Positions 29,087-39,000 of a stretch of DNA of 64,000 nucleotides are shown here, one piece after another. A model generated the notes under the pieces. It saw only the letters and a list, made by a program, of their open reading frames with translations, did no database searches and had not been told where the DNA came from. The stretch is from Bartonella alsatica. Lineage in GTDB: Bacteria; Pseudomonadota; Alphaproteobacteria; Rhizobiales; Rhizobiaceae. A program made the position numbers and the translations under genes. The stretch is from positions 1,094,001-1,158,000 of the forward strand of contig NZ_CP058235.1 in NCBI RefSeq assembly GCF_013388295.1, given 5' to 3'. Position 1 is the first letter of the stretch. Each line of letters begins with the position of its first letter.

Positions 29087-32000
29087 ATGAAAAAATTATA
29101 TTCAACATCAAATTTGGTTAAAGCTGTTTCGTTAAGCGCTGCAATGGCTACATTTTTATCGAGTGTCTCTCCTATTGTTGCTTCGAATGTTGCGTTAACA
29201 GGACACACTATTCAAAGCTCGAATACTTATGTAAATTATTCATTCGGAAGTCATGGTAGCGTTGTTTTTGCTGGCGATGAATCTTTCTGTGGTGCGGATA
29301 ATGTCACTGGTCGTGGACATCCTACTGAGAGAACTAATAATATAATAACTGCAGAGGAACAATTTAGGAGATTTGTTGAAAATCAAACATTTGATAATCG
29401 TACTCCTTATGGCACGACCACTGGACAAGTCTTGTGGCATGGCGATAGTATAACATCTCCTGACGGTGGGTATATGGGAGCGCTTACTGGTGGTGACACT
29501 AATGCTATGCCTGTAGCATATGGTATTTATTCTTTTGCAACTGGTTGTGGATCTTATGCAACAGGGAATTATTCAACAGTATTTGGTGCAAATGCAACTG
29601 CAACAGCTGGTGGAGCGCAAGCCTTTGGTGTTGCTGCTCTTGCAGCTGGAAGAGCAAGTGTTGCTATGGGTATGAGTTCAGAAGCGTCAGGAGAAGCAGC
29701 GATTGCTTTTGGTGGGCTTGCAAGTGCATTAGGTAAAAATAGCATTGCTGTAGGGACTAAGACAAAGGCAGAACAGAATTATGGCATTGCTATAGGTTCA
29801 GAGGCAGAAGCTTTGGGGTCAGGTGCTATTGCAATAGGAAGCAGGGACTCTGACAGAACAGAACCTGCTAATCCTAATAGAAAAGTTACAGCGAAGGCAG
29901 AAAATTCGATTGCTATAGGTACGCATACCTACGCTGAAAAAGAAGATTCTGTTGCTATTGGTGCAAATGCACAAGTAACTGTTAATGATGGTGTTGCTAT
30001 AGGTGGGGGTTCTCTCTCTGATAGAGCCAAGGGGATTGTTGGTTATGACCCTTATCTGAATAGCGAGTCAACAGAAACTGGTATAGCATGGAAAAGCACT
30101 ACAGGCGCTTTTAGTGTTGGTGAAGTTGGTGGTCGTGATAATGGAAGGCTAACACGGCAGATTACAGGGGTAGCAGCGGGAAGTGAAGATACTGATGCGG
30201 TCAATGTTGCACAGCTAAAGGCTATGAGAGATTTAGTGACAGGAGCATGGAGTTTTTCTATTAACGGTGAAAATGCTACAGAAATTCAATCTGGCAGTAC
30301 ATTAGATTTTTTTGCGGTTAAGCATGACGATTTTAGTGATAACAGAAATATTAAAATTGTAAAAGGTCCAGACAAACAAATAACCTTTGATTTAAATGAC
30401 TATATTAAGGTTAATCGGATAGAAACAGGAATTAGCAGTTTAAGCAATGCTGGTTTAATGATTACTGGTGGTCCAAATGTAACTGAGGGCGGTATTTTTG
30501 CTGGAAATAAAAAAATCACAGGTGTCGAACAAGGTACGAATGATAACGATGCAGTAAATTTTGCACAGCTAAAGGCTATGCAAGGCTTAGTGACAGGAGC
30601 ATGGAGTTTTTCTATTAACGGTGAAAATGCTACAGAAATTCAATCTGGCAGTACATTAGATTTTTTTGCGGTTAAGCATGACGATTTTAGTGATAACAGA
30701 AATATTAAAATTGTAAAAGGTCCAGACAAACAAATAACCTTTGATTTAAATGACTATATTAAGGTTAATCGGATAGAAACAGGAATTAGCAGTTTAAGCA
30801 ATGCTGGTTTAATGATTACTGGTGGTCCAAATGTAACTGAGGGCGGTATTTTTGCTGGAAATAAAAAAATCACAGGTGTCGAACAAGGTACGAATGATAA
30901 CGATGCAGTAAATTTTGCACAGCTAAAGGCTATGCAAGGCTTAGTGACAGGAGCATGGAGTTTTTCTATTAACGGTGAAAATGCTACAGAAATTCAATCT
31001 GGCAGTACATTAGATTTTTTTGCGGTTAAGCATGACGATTTTAGTGATAACAGAAATATTAAAATTGTAAAAGGTCCAGACAAACAAATAACCTTTGATT
31101 TAAATGACTATATTAAGGTTAATCGGATAGAAACAGGAATTAGCAGTTTAAGCAATGCTGGTTTAATGATTACTGGTGGTCCAAATGTAACTGAGGGCGG
31201 TATTTTTGCTGGAAATAAAAAAATCACAGGTGTCGAACAAGGTACGAATGATAACGATGCAGTAAATTTTGCACAGCTAAAGGCTATGCAAGGCTTAGTG
31301 ACAGGAGCATGGAGTTTTTCTATTAACGGTGAAAATGCTACAGAAATTCAATCTGGCAGTACATTAGATTTTTTTGCGGTTAAGCATGACGATTTTAGTG
31401 ATAACAGAAATATTAAAATTGTAAAAGGTCCAGACAAACAAATAACCTTTGATTTAAATGACTATATTAAGGTTAATCGGATAGAAACAGGAATTAGCAG
31501 TTTAAGCAATGCTGGTTTAATGATTACTGGTGGTCCAAATGTAACTGAGGGCGGTATTTTTGCTGGAAATAAAAAAATCACAGGTGTCGAACAAGGTACG
31601 AATGATAACGATGCAGTAAATTTTGCACAGCTAAAGGCTATGCAAGGCTTAGTGACAGGAGCATGGAGTTTTTCTATTAACGGTGAAAATGCTACAGAAA
31701 TTCAATCTGGCAGTACATTAGATTTTTTTGCGGTTAAGCATGACGATTTTAGTGATAACAGAAATATTAAAATTGTAAAAGGTCCAGACAAACAAATAAC
31801 CTTTGATTTAAATGACTATATTAAGGTTAATCGGATAGAAACAGGAATTAGCAGTTTAAGCAATGCTGGTTTAATGATTACTGGTGGTCCAAATGTAACT
31901 GAGGGCGGTATTTTTGCTGGAAATAAAAAAATCACAGGTGTCAAACAAGGTACGAATGATAACGATGCAGTAAATTTTGCACAGCTGAATGATTTCAGAG

Positions 32001-33472
32001 ATCAAATAACAAATGGTCTTCTTATTAAGCAAGATGGAGAGGACGCTCCTATCACTATTGGTCAGGCAACGAATGGCATTGAAATTAATATTGCAAACAA
32101 ATTAGGTGATGCTCGTAAAATCTCCGGTGTAAAAGCTGCAGAGAATGATGATGAAGCTGTTAATAAAAAACAATTTGATAAAGAATTGAAAGATATTTCT
32201 AAAAATATTGAGCTCGCAAATGCTTCTGCAGTTCTCTATGATAAAAATGAAGATGGTACTGTCAATTATGGTAGTGTGACTTTGGGTGGTACTAAAAGTG
32301 AAGGACCAGTTTTTCTTCATAATGTTAAAGACGGAATAATTGCTGCTAATTCAACTGATGCTATTACTGGTAACCAGCTTTATCTCATAAGTAATCAATT
32401 GGCTAGATATTTTGGTGGTGGTGCTGGTTATAGGGAAGGTGTATGGACGGCTCCTAATTTCAGTATTTCTCAAGTCACTGCGAATGGTACTGTTAATGAG
32501 CAGGCATATCAGAATGTTGCTGAGGCTTTGGATGGAATTAATGGCAGTATAGTAAATATAAATAACCGTATTGGTGAAATTAAGAATCAAGTTAATTCAG
32601 ATAGTTTACATTGGAGTAATGAGCTAGGAGCCTATGATGCTAGTCGTGATGGTCAGCCAAGTAAGATTATCAATGTAGCTGATGGTGAAATTTCTCAAGA
32701 TTCGAAAGAAGCAGTAAATGGTGGGCAGCTTTGGGAAACAAATGAACGTGTTAAAAATGTTGCAAAGAAGGTTGATCATATTGAAAACAGAGTTGACAAT
32801 ATTTCAAATACAATTGCTGATATTGGTGATACAATTGCTGATATTGGTGACACCGTTTTAAATATTGAAAATAAAGTTGATAATATTGAGAATACGGTTG
32901 GTGAACTTGCAGATGGAGTTGTAAAATATGATAGAGATGAAGAAGGAAACAAGATTAATAAAGTCACTTTAGCGGGTGGTAATGAAAGTGAACCTGTATT
33001 AATTGATAATGTTGCCGATGGCCGCATTGAACAAGGATCAAAAGAAGCAATAAATGGGGGCCAGTTGCATGATTATACAGACCAGCAGATGAAAATTGTT
33101 CTTGAAGATGCGAAGAATTATACAGATAAACGAGTAAACAATATCGTTGTTGATGCTATTGATGATGCTGTTGAACGGGCTAATAAGTACACCAATATGA
33201 AATTTGAGGCTTTAAGCTATAGCATTGAGAATGTCCGGAAAGAGGCAAAACAAGCTGCAGCTATTGGGTTGGCTGTGTCGAACTTACGCTACAATGATAT
33301 ACCTGGAAAATTAAGTATTGGATTTGGTAGCGGTTTATGGCGTAGCCAATCTGCATTTGCCTTTGGTGCCGGTTATACATCTGAAAATGGTGCTATTCGG
33401 TCTAATATATCTGTTACTACTTCTGGTGGTCATTGGGGTGTAGGTGCCGGATTCAATATGACACTGAATTGA
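29087..33472 (+). CDS. Trimeric autotransporter adhesin, BadA/Vomp family (first of three)
   Basis: 1461-aa surface adhesin of the YadA/type Vc class. The N-terminal signal region (MKKLYSTSNLVKAVSLSAA ..., about 33 aa) is followed by a Bartonella-type head with YadA-like repeats (AIAIGS, SVAIGANA, about 150-300). The neck GVAAGSEDTDAVNVAQL (about 361) leads to a stalk of five 118-residue repeats (about 383-966), further BadA-like stalk modules, a coiled-coil rich in DNIENT/IADIGDT units, and a C-terminal YadA anchor (AAAIGLAVSNLRY ... GGHWGVGAGF). The ATG follows AGGGGGG. Homologues bind matrix proteins and host cells; specificity here is unknown. Confidence 0.93.
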   Translation: MKKLYSTSNLVKAVSLSAAMATFLSSVSPIVASNVALTGHTIQSSNTYVNYSFGSHGSVVFAGDESFCGADNVTGRGHPTERTNNIITAEEQFRRFVENQTFDNRTPYGTTTGQVLWHGDSITSPDGGYMGALTGGDTNAMPVAYGIYSFATGCGSYATGNYSTVFGANATATAGGAQAFGVAALAAGRASVAMGMSSEASGEAAIAFGGLASALGKNSIAVGTKTKAEQNYGIAIGSEAEALGSGAIAIGSRDSDRTEPANPNRKVTAKAENSIAIGTHTYAEKEDSVAIGANAQVTVNDGVAIGGGSLSDRAKGIVGYDPYLNSESTETGIAWKSTTGAFSVGEVGGRDNGRLTRQITGVAAGSEDTDAVNVAQLKAMRDLVTGAWSFSINGENATEIQSGSTLDFFAVKHDDFSDNRNIKIVKGPDKQITFDLNDYIKVNRIETGISSLSNAGLMITGGPNVTEGGIFAGNKKITGVEQGTNDNDAVNFAQLKAMQGLVTGAWSFSINGENATEIQSGSTLDFFAVKHDDFSDNRNIKIVKGPDKQITFDLNDYIKVNRIETGISSLSNAGLMITGGPNVTEGGIFAGNKKITGVEQGTNDNDAVNFAQLKAMQGLVTGAWSFSINGENATEIQSGSTLDFFAVKHDDFSDNRNIKIVKGPDKQITFDLNDYIKVNRIETGISSLSNAGLMITGGPNVTEGGIFAGNKKITGVEQGTNDNDAVNFAQLKAMQGLVTGAWSFSINGENATEIQSGSTLDFFAVKHDDFSDNRNIKIVKGPDKQITFDLNDYIKVNRIETGISSLSNAGLMITGGPNVTEGGIFAGNKKITGVEQGTNDNDAVNFAQLKAMQGLVTGAWSFSINGENATEIQSGSTLDFFAVKHDDFSDNRNIKIVKGPDKQITFDLNDYIKVNRIETGISSLSNAGLMITGGPNVTEGGIFAGNKKITGVKQGTNDNDAVNFAQLNDFRDQITNGLLIKQDGEDAPITIGQATNGIEINIANKLGDARKISGVKAAENDDEAVNKKQFDKELKDISKNIELANASAVLYDKNEDGTVNYGSVTLGGTKSEGPVFLHNVKDGIIAANSTDAITGNQLYLISNQLARYFGGGAGYREGVWTAPNFSISQVTANGTVNEQAYQNVAEALDGINGSIVNINNRIGEIKNQVNSDSLHWSNELGAYDASRDGQPSKIINVADGEISQDSKEAVNGGQLWETNERVKNVAKKVDHIENRVDNISNTIADIGDTIADIGDTVLNIENKVDNIENTVGELADGVVKYDRDEEGNKINKVTLAGGNESEPVLIDNVADGRIEQGSKEAINGGQLHDYTDQQMKIVLEDAKNYTDKRVNNIVVDAIDDAVERANKYTNMKFEALSYSIENVRKEAKQAAAIGLAVSNLRYNDIPGKLSIGFGSGLWRSQSAFAFGAGYTSENGAIRSNISVTTSGGHWGVGAGFNMTLN
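30209..31986 (+). repeat. Five tandem 354-bp repeats inside the adhesin stalk
   Basis: The unit (for example 30233..30586) recurs at 30587, 30941, 31295 and 31649 with an exact 354-bp (118-codon) period. By eye the copies are identical apart from a GAA to AAA change in the last copy (GVEQGTN becomes GVKQGTN). Each unit contains GAWSFSINGENATEIQSG and the neck-like KKITGVEQGTNDNDAVNFAQ. The period keeps frame, so copy-number changes alter only stalk length. Confidence 0.95.
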
Positions 33473-33502
33473 TGCAGAAAACTTTTCTTAAATATACTCC
33501 TT

Positions 33503-33532
33503 GCCCTTGCTTTGATTAAGCAGGGGCTTTTT
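33503..33532 (+). terminator. Rho-independent terminator after the first adhesin
   Basis: GCCCTTGCTT pairs with AAGCAGGGGC (10 bp, one G-T wobble) around loop TGATT and is followed by TTTTTAT. It lies 31 bp after the stop of the 1461-aa adhesin. A decayed copy of the same sequence (CTCCTTGCCACTTTTCTGATT) occurs after the second adhesin locus near 35391. Confidence 0.85.
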
Positions 33533-33598
33533 ATAAAAAGTTTTAAATAAATTCTTATAATGAAATAAAAATTCTATCCAAAATAAATTCACTCCCAA

Positions 33599-35385
33599 GT
33601 TAAGGGTGATGTAGCTGTTAATAAAGAACAATTTGATAATTAGATTGCAGATATTACTAGACAGTATTAAAGACATTAAAGAAGCAAATACCTTTGCCAT
33701 CCTATACAATAAAAGAGGGATGATATTGTTAATTACAATGGTATAACTTTAGATAGTGGTAAAGGTGCCGAACCAGTTTTTCTCCATAATGTTAAGAATA
33801 GCAAAATTATTGAGATTCGCATGATGCGATCAATAGAAACCGATATTAGTTGATATTAATAAAATATCCCAAGATGTTGCAAAACTATTTTATGGAGGTG
33901 CCGTATTATGCAATGGTGCTTTTATGGGATTACCGTATAATTTATCTATCGTTTTTTCAGATGGTAAGATAAAAGAGAGAATATTTAACGGTGTTGGTTT
34001 AGCCTTGACTGAATATGAGAATGGACAGCTCCTGATTTTAAGATAGCGCAATTTAGTGAAGAGATACTTCTGGTGAGGAGCAGAGCTATAATGATGTTGC
34101 CAGTGCGTTTGCTGGTATGAATGTTTCTTTCAACAATCTTAATAATGACCTTATTAATATGAAGAACAAGCTCCTTATTGTACAGGATGAGGGAGTAAGT
34201 CTGCTCAGAAGTTTTAAAGCTGATGGTAAAGGAACAGGTATAATTTCCATAGGTAAGGGAACTGGTGGAACAGAAATCAGTATTTTGAACAAAAGCAATC
34301 GGGAGCGGACAATTTCTGGAGTGAAGGCTGGAGCAGTCTCTGAGAATTCAACTGAAGCAATGAATGGTTCCCAACTCTATTCTTTGAGTAAGACATTAGC
34401 GACCTATTTAGGTGGGGATGCTAGGTATGAGTATGGTGCGTGGACCGCTCCTACTTTCAGGGTTACGACATTCAATGATGATGGTAGTTCTGAAAAGAAG
34501 AGCTATAATGATGTAGCGAGTGCCTTTGATAGCGTCAGTGATAGTATGACGAGTATCAACGACCGTATAAAAGAGGTTTCGGATAATATAGATACGAATG
34601 GTATGAATTGGAATGAGGAAACGGGAGCTTATGAAGCGAAACATAATGGAGCGTCGAGTAAGATAACCAATATAGTGGCTGGTAAAGTAGAAGAAAATTC
34701 GCAAGATGCTGTTAATGGTAGTCAGCTTTGGACAACAAATAAGAAGGTAAAAGAAGTTGAAAACAAGGTAGATGCGATTGATAAACAGGTAAAAGATATA
34801 ACGACTGCAGTAACGGATGGAGCTGTTAACTATGACAAAAATGAGAAAGGGAAGAAGACCAATAGCATTACGTTAGCAGGAGGAAATGAAAGTGAACCAG
34901 TTTTGATTGATAATATAGCAGATGGTAAAATTGAAGGAGGCTCTAAGCAATCTGTAAATGGTGGTCAGTTACATGATTATATGGATCAGCAGATGAAGAT
35001 AGTTCTTGAAGATGCGAAAAAGTATACGGACGATCAAGTTAGTGATATAGCCAATAATGGGGTTAACGAGGCAAAATCCTATACAGATATGAAGTTTGAA
35101 GCTTTAAATTATGCCATTGAGGATGTCCGGAAAGAGGCAAGACAAGCAGCCGCTATTGGTTTGGCAGTGGCGGGTTTGCGTTATAATGATACACCAGGGA
35201 AGTTGAGTGTTTCATTTGGTAGTGGTGTGTGGCACAGCCAATTTGCCTTTGCTTTTGGTGCTGGTTATACGTCTGAAGATGGAAGAATTCGCTCTAATCT
35301 ATCTGCTACGAGTGCTGGTGGTCATTGGGGTTTAAGCGCAGAGCTAAGTTTGACAGAGTTGATATTGACAAAACCAAACACCTGA
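33599..35385 (+). pseudogene. 5'-decayed trimeric autotransporter adhesin (second of three)
   Basis: Only stalk and anchor of a BadA-like adhesin remain. From 33599 to 34116 stalk fragments appear in different frames with stops: AVNKEQFDN, VNYNGITLDSGKGAEPVFLH, and DVAKLFYGGAVLCNGAF-like pieces, matching the first adhesin near 32150-32420. From 34117 the frame is open for 422 codons: stalk modules (YEYGAWTAPTFRVTTF, GGNESEPVLIDNIADGKIEG) and a YadA anchor. Head and signal peptide are absent, so it cannot be exported normally. The end runs on as SAELSLTELILTKPNT beyond the usual terminus, which should impair membrane insertion. It may still donate sequence by recombination. Confidence 0.85.
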
Positions 35386-36023
35386 AAAAAAACTCCTTGC
35401 CACTTTTCTGATTGAGAAAAAAAGAATCTTAATAGAAAATTCTATTTACAATGTAAAAAGATTTTTCTTGCTATTTAATCTAATATCCTGTAGCTAACAA
35501 ATTTTAGTAAGATTCATTTTGGTGCAAACAAAATATCCATTGATAAAGGCAGGGTATTTGTCCTATTCATTCCGTGGTTTAACTAAACTTTTTCAAAACT
35601 ATAATCTATCTTCTGTAGGCAGGTAAATATTCTACGAAATAAAAACACAAATCCACCCGTTCTCATTTTAAGTTCTTTAAACAACGAACCCTTTTTCAAA
35701 AATGCCAGCAACATTCAAAATACACAAAATGACGCACCTTACTTTAAAAACCGAAAACTTCTTACACAAGGTAGTACACAAATATGTCTTTTTTATGCTC
35801 ACTCAATACTTCCTACTTTCAAGTTTTAGAAATACACAAGAAAAAATATCACTTAAAAGCAAAAGACACCAAAACCTCATTAATAAATCGCCAACATCAC
35901 TAGAAATTAAGATAATTTCTTTTTCCATTATTGTACAGAAAGCAAGCTACTAGGACCTAGCTAGCGCAGAATTGTGTCTTTTTTATGTTATAAATATATT
36001 TTTCCTTACTTGGAGATTTTGTT
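35386..36023. other. Spacer and upstream region of the giant adhesin gene
   Basis: About 640 bp. It begins with a decayed copy of the terminator found after the first adhesin, then non-coding AT-rich DNA. An 83-codon open stretch at 35702..35953 has Ser/Lys/Leu-rich, non-coding-like composition. The giant gene's ribosome-binding site TTGGAG lies just before 36024; a TATAAATAT near 35990 could be a -10 element. Confidence 0.4.
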
Positions 36024-39000
36024 ATGAAAAAATTATCTGCCACACTCTTCCAGAATGATGTGAAGTACCTTTGTTTTCCTTATTCGTTTGTTAGGAGAGA
36101 AGGATTGGCGGCAATAGTTGCACTCTTAACGCATGTTGCACCTGTTTGGGCTGCAAATCTTGCAATAACAGGAGCAAAAGTTTCGAGTCAAAATTCTCCA
36201 GCTGTGGCTTATCCTAAAGCGAGTCATGGTAGTATTGTTTTATCTGGTGATGATGATTACTGTGGTGTGGATTATGTTGAAGGGCGTTATGGAAATAATA
36301 ATATGCGTACTGCGCCTAAGATAACTGCGGAGGAGGAATATCGCAGATTTGCCGAATCAACAGTGATCAATGGCACTTCTCCTTATGGTTTTAGTTCAGG
36401 GCAACAAGTTTGGACTGGTGATGGACTAACAAGCAAAGGTTCTGGTTATATGGGAAAAAACTCCTCTGGTGGTGATACAAATATCCTGCCTGAGGCTTAT
36501 GGTATTTATTCTTTTGCAACAGGTTGTGGTTCTAGTGCACAAGGGAATTATTCAGTAGCATTTGGTGCAAATGCTACTGCCTATTCTGGGGGATCGCAAG
36601 CTTTTGGTGTTGCTGCACTTGCAGTTGGGAACGCAAGTATTGCTTTCGGTATATCATCAGAAGCGACGGGAGAATCTGGTATTGCTTTAGGTGGACTTGC
36701 ACAGGTAAAAAAGGAGCGTGGTATTGCTATAGGTACGCGAGCTGTATCTCAAGGTGAAGAATCTATCGCAATAGGTAGTGGCTCTAAGGGCGGTGAAGAA
36801 AACAATTCAGCAATAGCACAGGGTAACAAAACGATTGCTATAGGCTCTCATACTGCTGCTCTGGGTGATTATTCACTTTCTGTTGGGGCGGATGCGGTTG
36901 CAGCTGTCTCAAAGAGTGTTGCTATAGGTTGGGGATCTGTGTCTAGAATTGCAGGTTCTATTTATGGTTATGATCCTGTGAAGAAAGCTCCATCAGAAAA
37001 TGATAACATTGCATGGAAAAGCACCGTAGCTGCTTTTAGTGTTGGTGATCCTAATCAAAAAATAACACGGCAAATTACGGGGGTAGCGGCTGGTACTCAA
37101 GATACTGATGCTGTAAATGTTGCACAGCTGAAAGCACTGGCGCAGGTTGCAGGAGGAGGTTGGGAGGTTTCAGTTGATGGAGCAGATAATACAGTTATTG
37201 ATTCAGGCGATACATTAAATTTGGCAGCTGGAAGTAAAAATTTCAGTATTGTAAGTGATGAGAAAGAAAAGAAAGTAACATTTGATTTAGCAAAGGATAT
37301 TGCACTGGATAGCGTAAAGCTAGGAGGAGAAGCTTTAACAGGTGCAGCAGGCTCAGTAACTTTAGATGCAACGGGCTTAGTTATTTCTGGAGGTCCCCAA
37401 ATAACGATTTCTGGTATTAATGCTGGTCATAAAAAGATTTCAGGATTAGAAGCCGGCACATCAGATACTGATGCAGTAAATTTTTTACAACTGAAGACAG
37501 TTGAAAAAGAGGTTAAAGAACAAGTAGCAGCTAGTAGTTTTGTTAAACAAGATGCACAGACGAAACACATCAGTATAGGTAAGAATACAGATGGTGGTAC
37601 AATTGATATTGTAAACCATGAAGGGCAAGAGCGCACTCTTACTGGTATAAAGAAAGGCGCACTTACAGAAGAGTCACATGATGCAGTTACTGGTTCGCAG
37701 CTTTTTGCAACAAATCAGAAAGTAGAAACTGTAACAAATGATTTGAAAAAAGTTGCTGAAAACACTTCCCAATATTTAGGTGGTGGAGCAAATGTGCTAC
37801 AAGGTCAGAAGCCGGCTTACATGATAACTGACATTAGGCCAAGTGGAGACATTGGTCAAACAAAAACTATGCACAATAATGTTGGTTCAGCATTATCTTC
37901 GCTTGATTACAGTCTGACGAATGTGAATAAACGTGTAACAAATGTAGTTAATGATTTTACACAAAAACTGACTGAAAGTTCTCAACATATTGAGAAGGAT
38001 GCCTTGTTATGGAACGATGACGCGCACGCCTTTGTAGCAGATCATGGTAAGGAATCTGCAAGAACAAAGAGTAAGATTACCCATATTTTAGATGGTGCTA
38101 TATCTCATGGATCAACGGATGCAATTACGGGTGGTCAGCTTTATTCATTGGGCGGTAAGGTTGCAACATACTTAGGCGGGGGAGCTAAATATGAGGGCGG
38201 TGAATGGACTGCTCCTACTTTCAAGGTAAAGCAATTCGATTCTGAGGGTAGTATTTCTGATGGAACCTATACTGATGTAGCTTCTGCGTTTGCAGGTGTA
38301 GGTGATTCATTCGAAAAAGTTAAAGATTCATTTAAGACTATTAAAGATGAAATTACCAAAGAGATTGAAAAAGACATTACTATTGCTCAAGGTGATAGCT
38401 TGTTGTGGAGTAAGGAAGAACAAGCTTTTGTAGCTCTACATGGAGAAGGTGACACAGCAAAAACCAATAGCAAGCTTAAGCACTTAGCAGACGGCAATAT
38501 TGCGTCTGGTTCCACTGAAGCTATAACAGGTAATCAGCTTCATACTTTTGGCGACAAGATTGCAACATATTTAGGTGGAGGAGCGGAGTTTAGTGATGGT
38601 ACTTTCACAGAACCAACTTATAAGATAACTAGCATTAGACCAAGTGGAGTAGTTGGTGGGGAACAAAGTATTCACCATAATGTTGGTTCAGCGTTATCTT
38701 CGCTTGATTACAGTCTGACGAATGTGAATACACGTGTAACAAATGTAGTTAATGATTTTACACAAAAACTAACTGAAAGTTCTCAACATATTGAGAAGGA
38801 TGCCTTGTTATGGAACGATGACGCGCACGCCTTTGTAGCAGATCATGGTAAGGAATCTGCAAGAACAAAGAGTAAGATTACCCATATTTTAGATGGTGTT
38901 ATATCTCATGGATCAACGGATGCAATTACGGGTGGACAACTTTATTCGATGAGCAATACGCTTGCGACGTATTTTGGAGGCGGAGCAAAGTATGAGAATG

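Noticed and set aside
30209..31986. CRISPR array, considered for the regular direct repeats
   Set aside because: Repeats are 354 bp, directly adjacent without spacers and lie inside an open adhesin gene.
35702..35953. 83-codon open frame before the giant adhesin
   Set aside because: Composition is not coding-like, it has no ribosome-binding site and no recognisable family.
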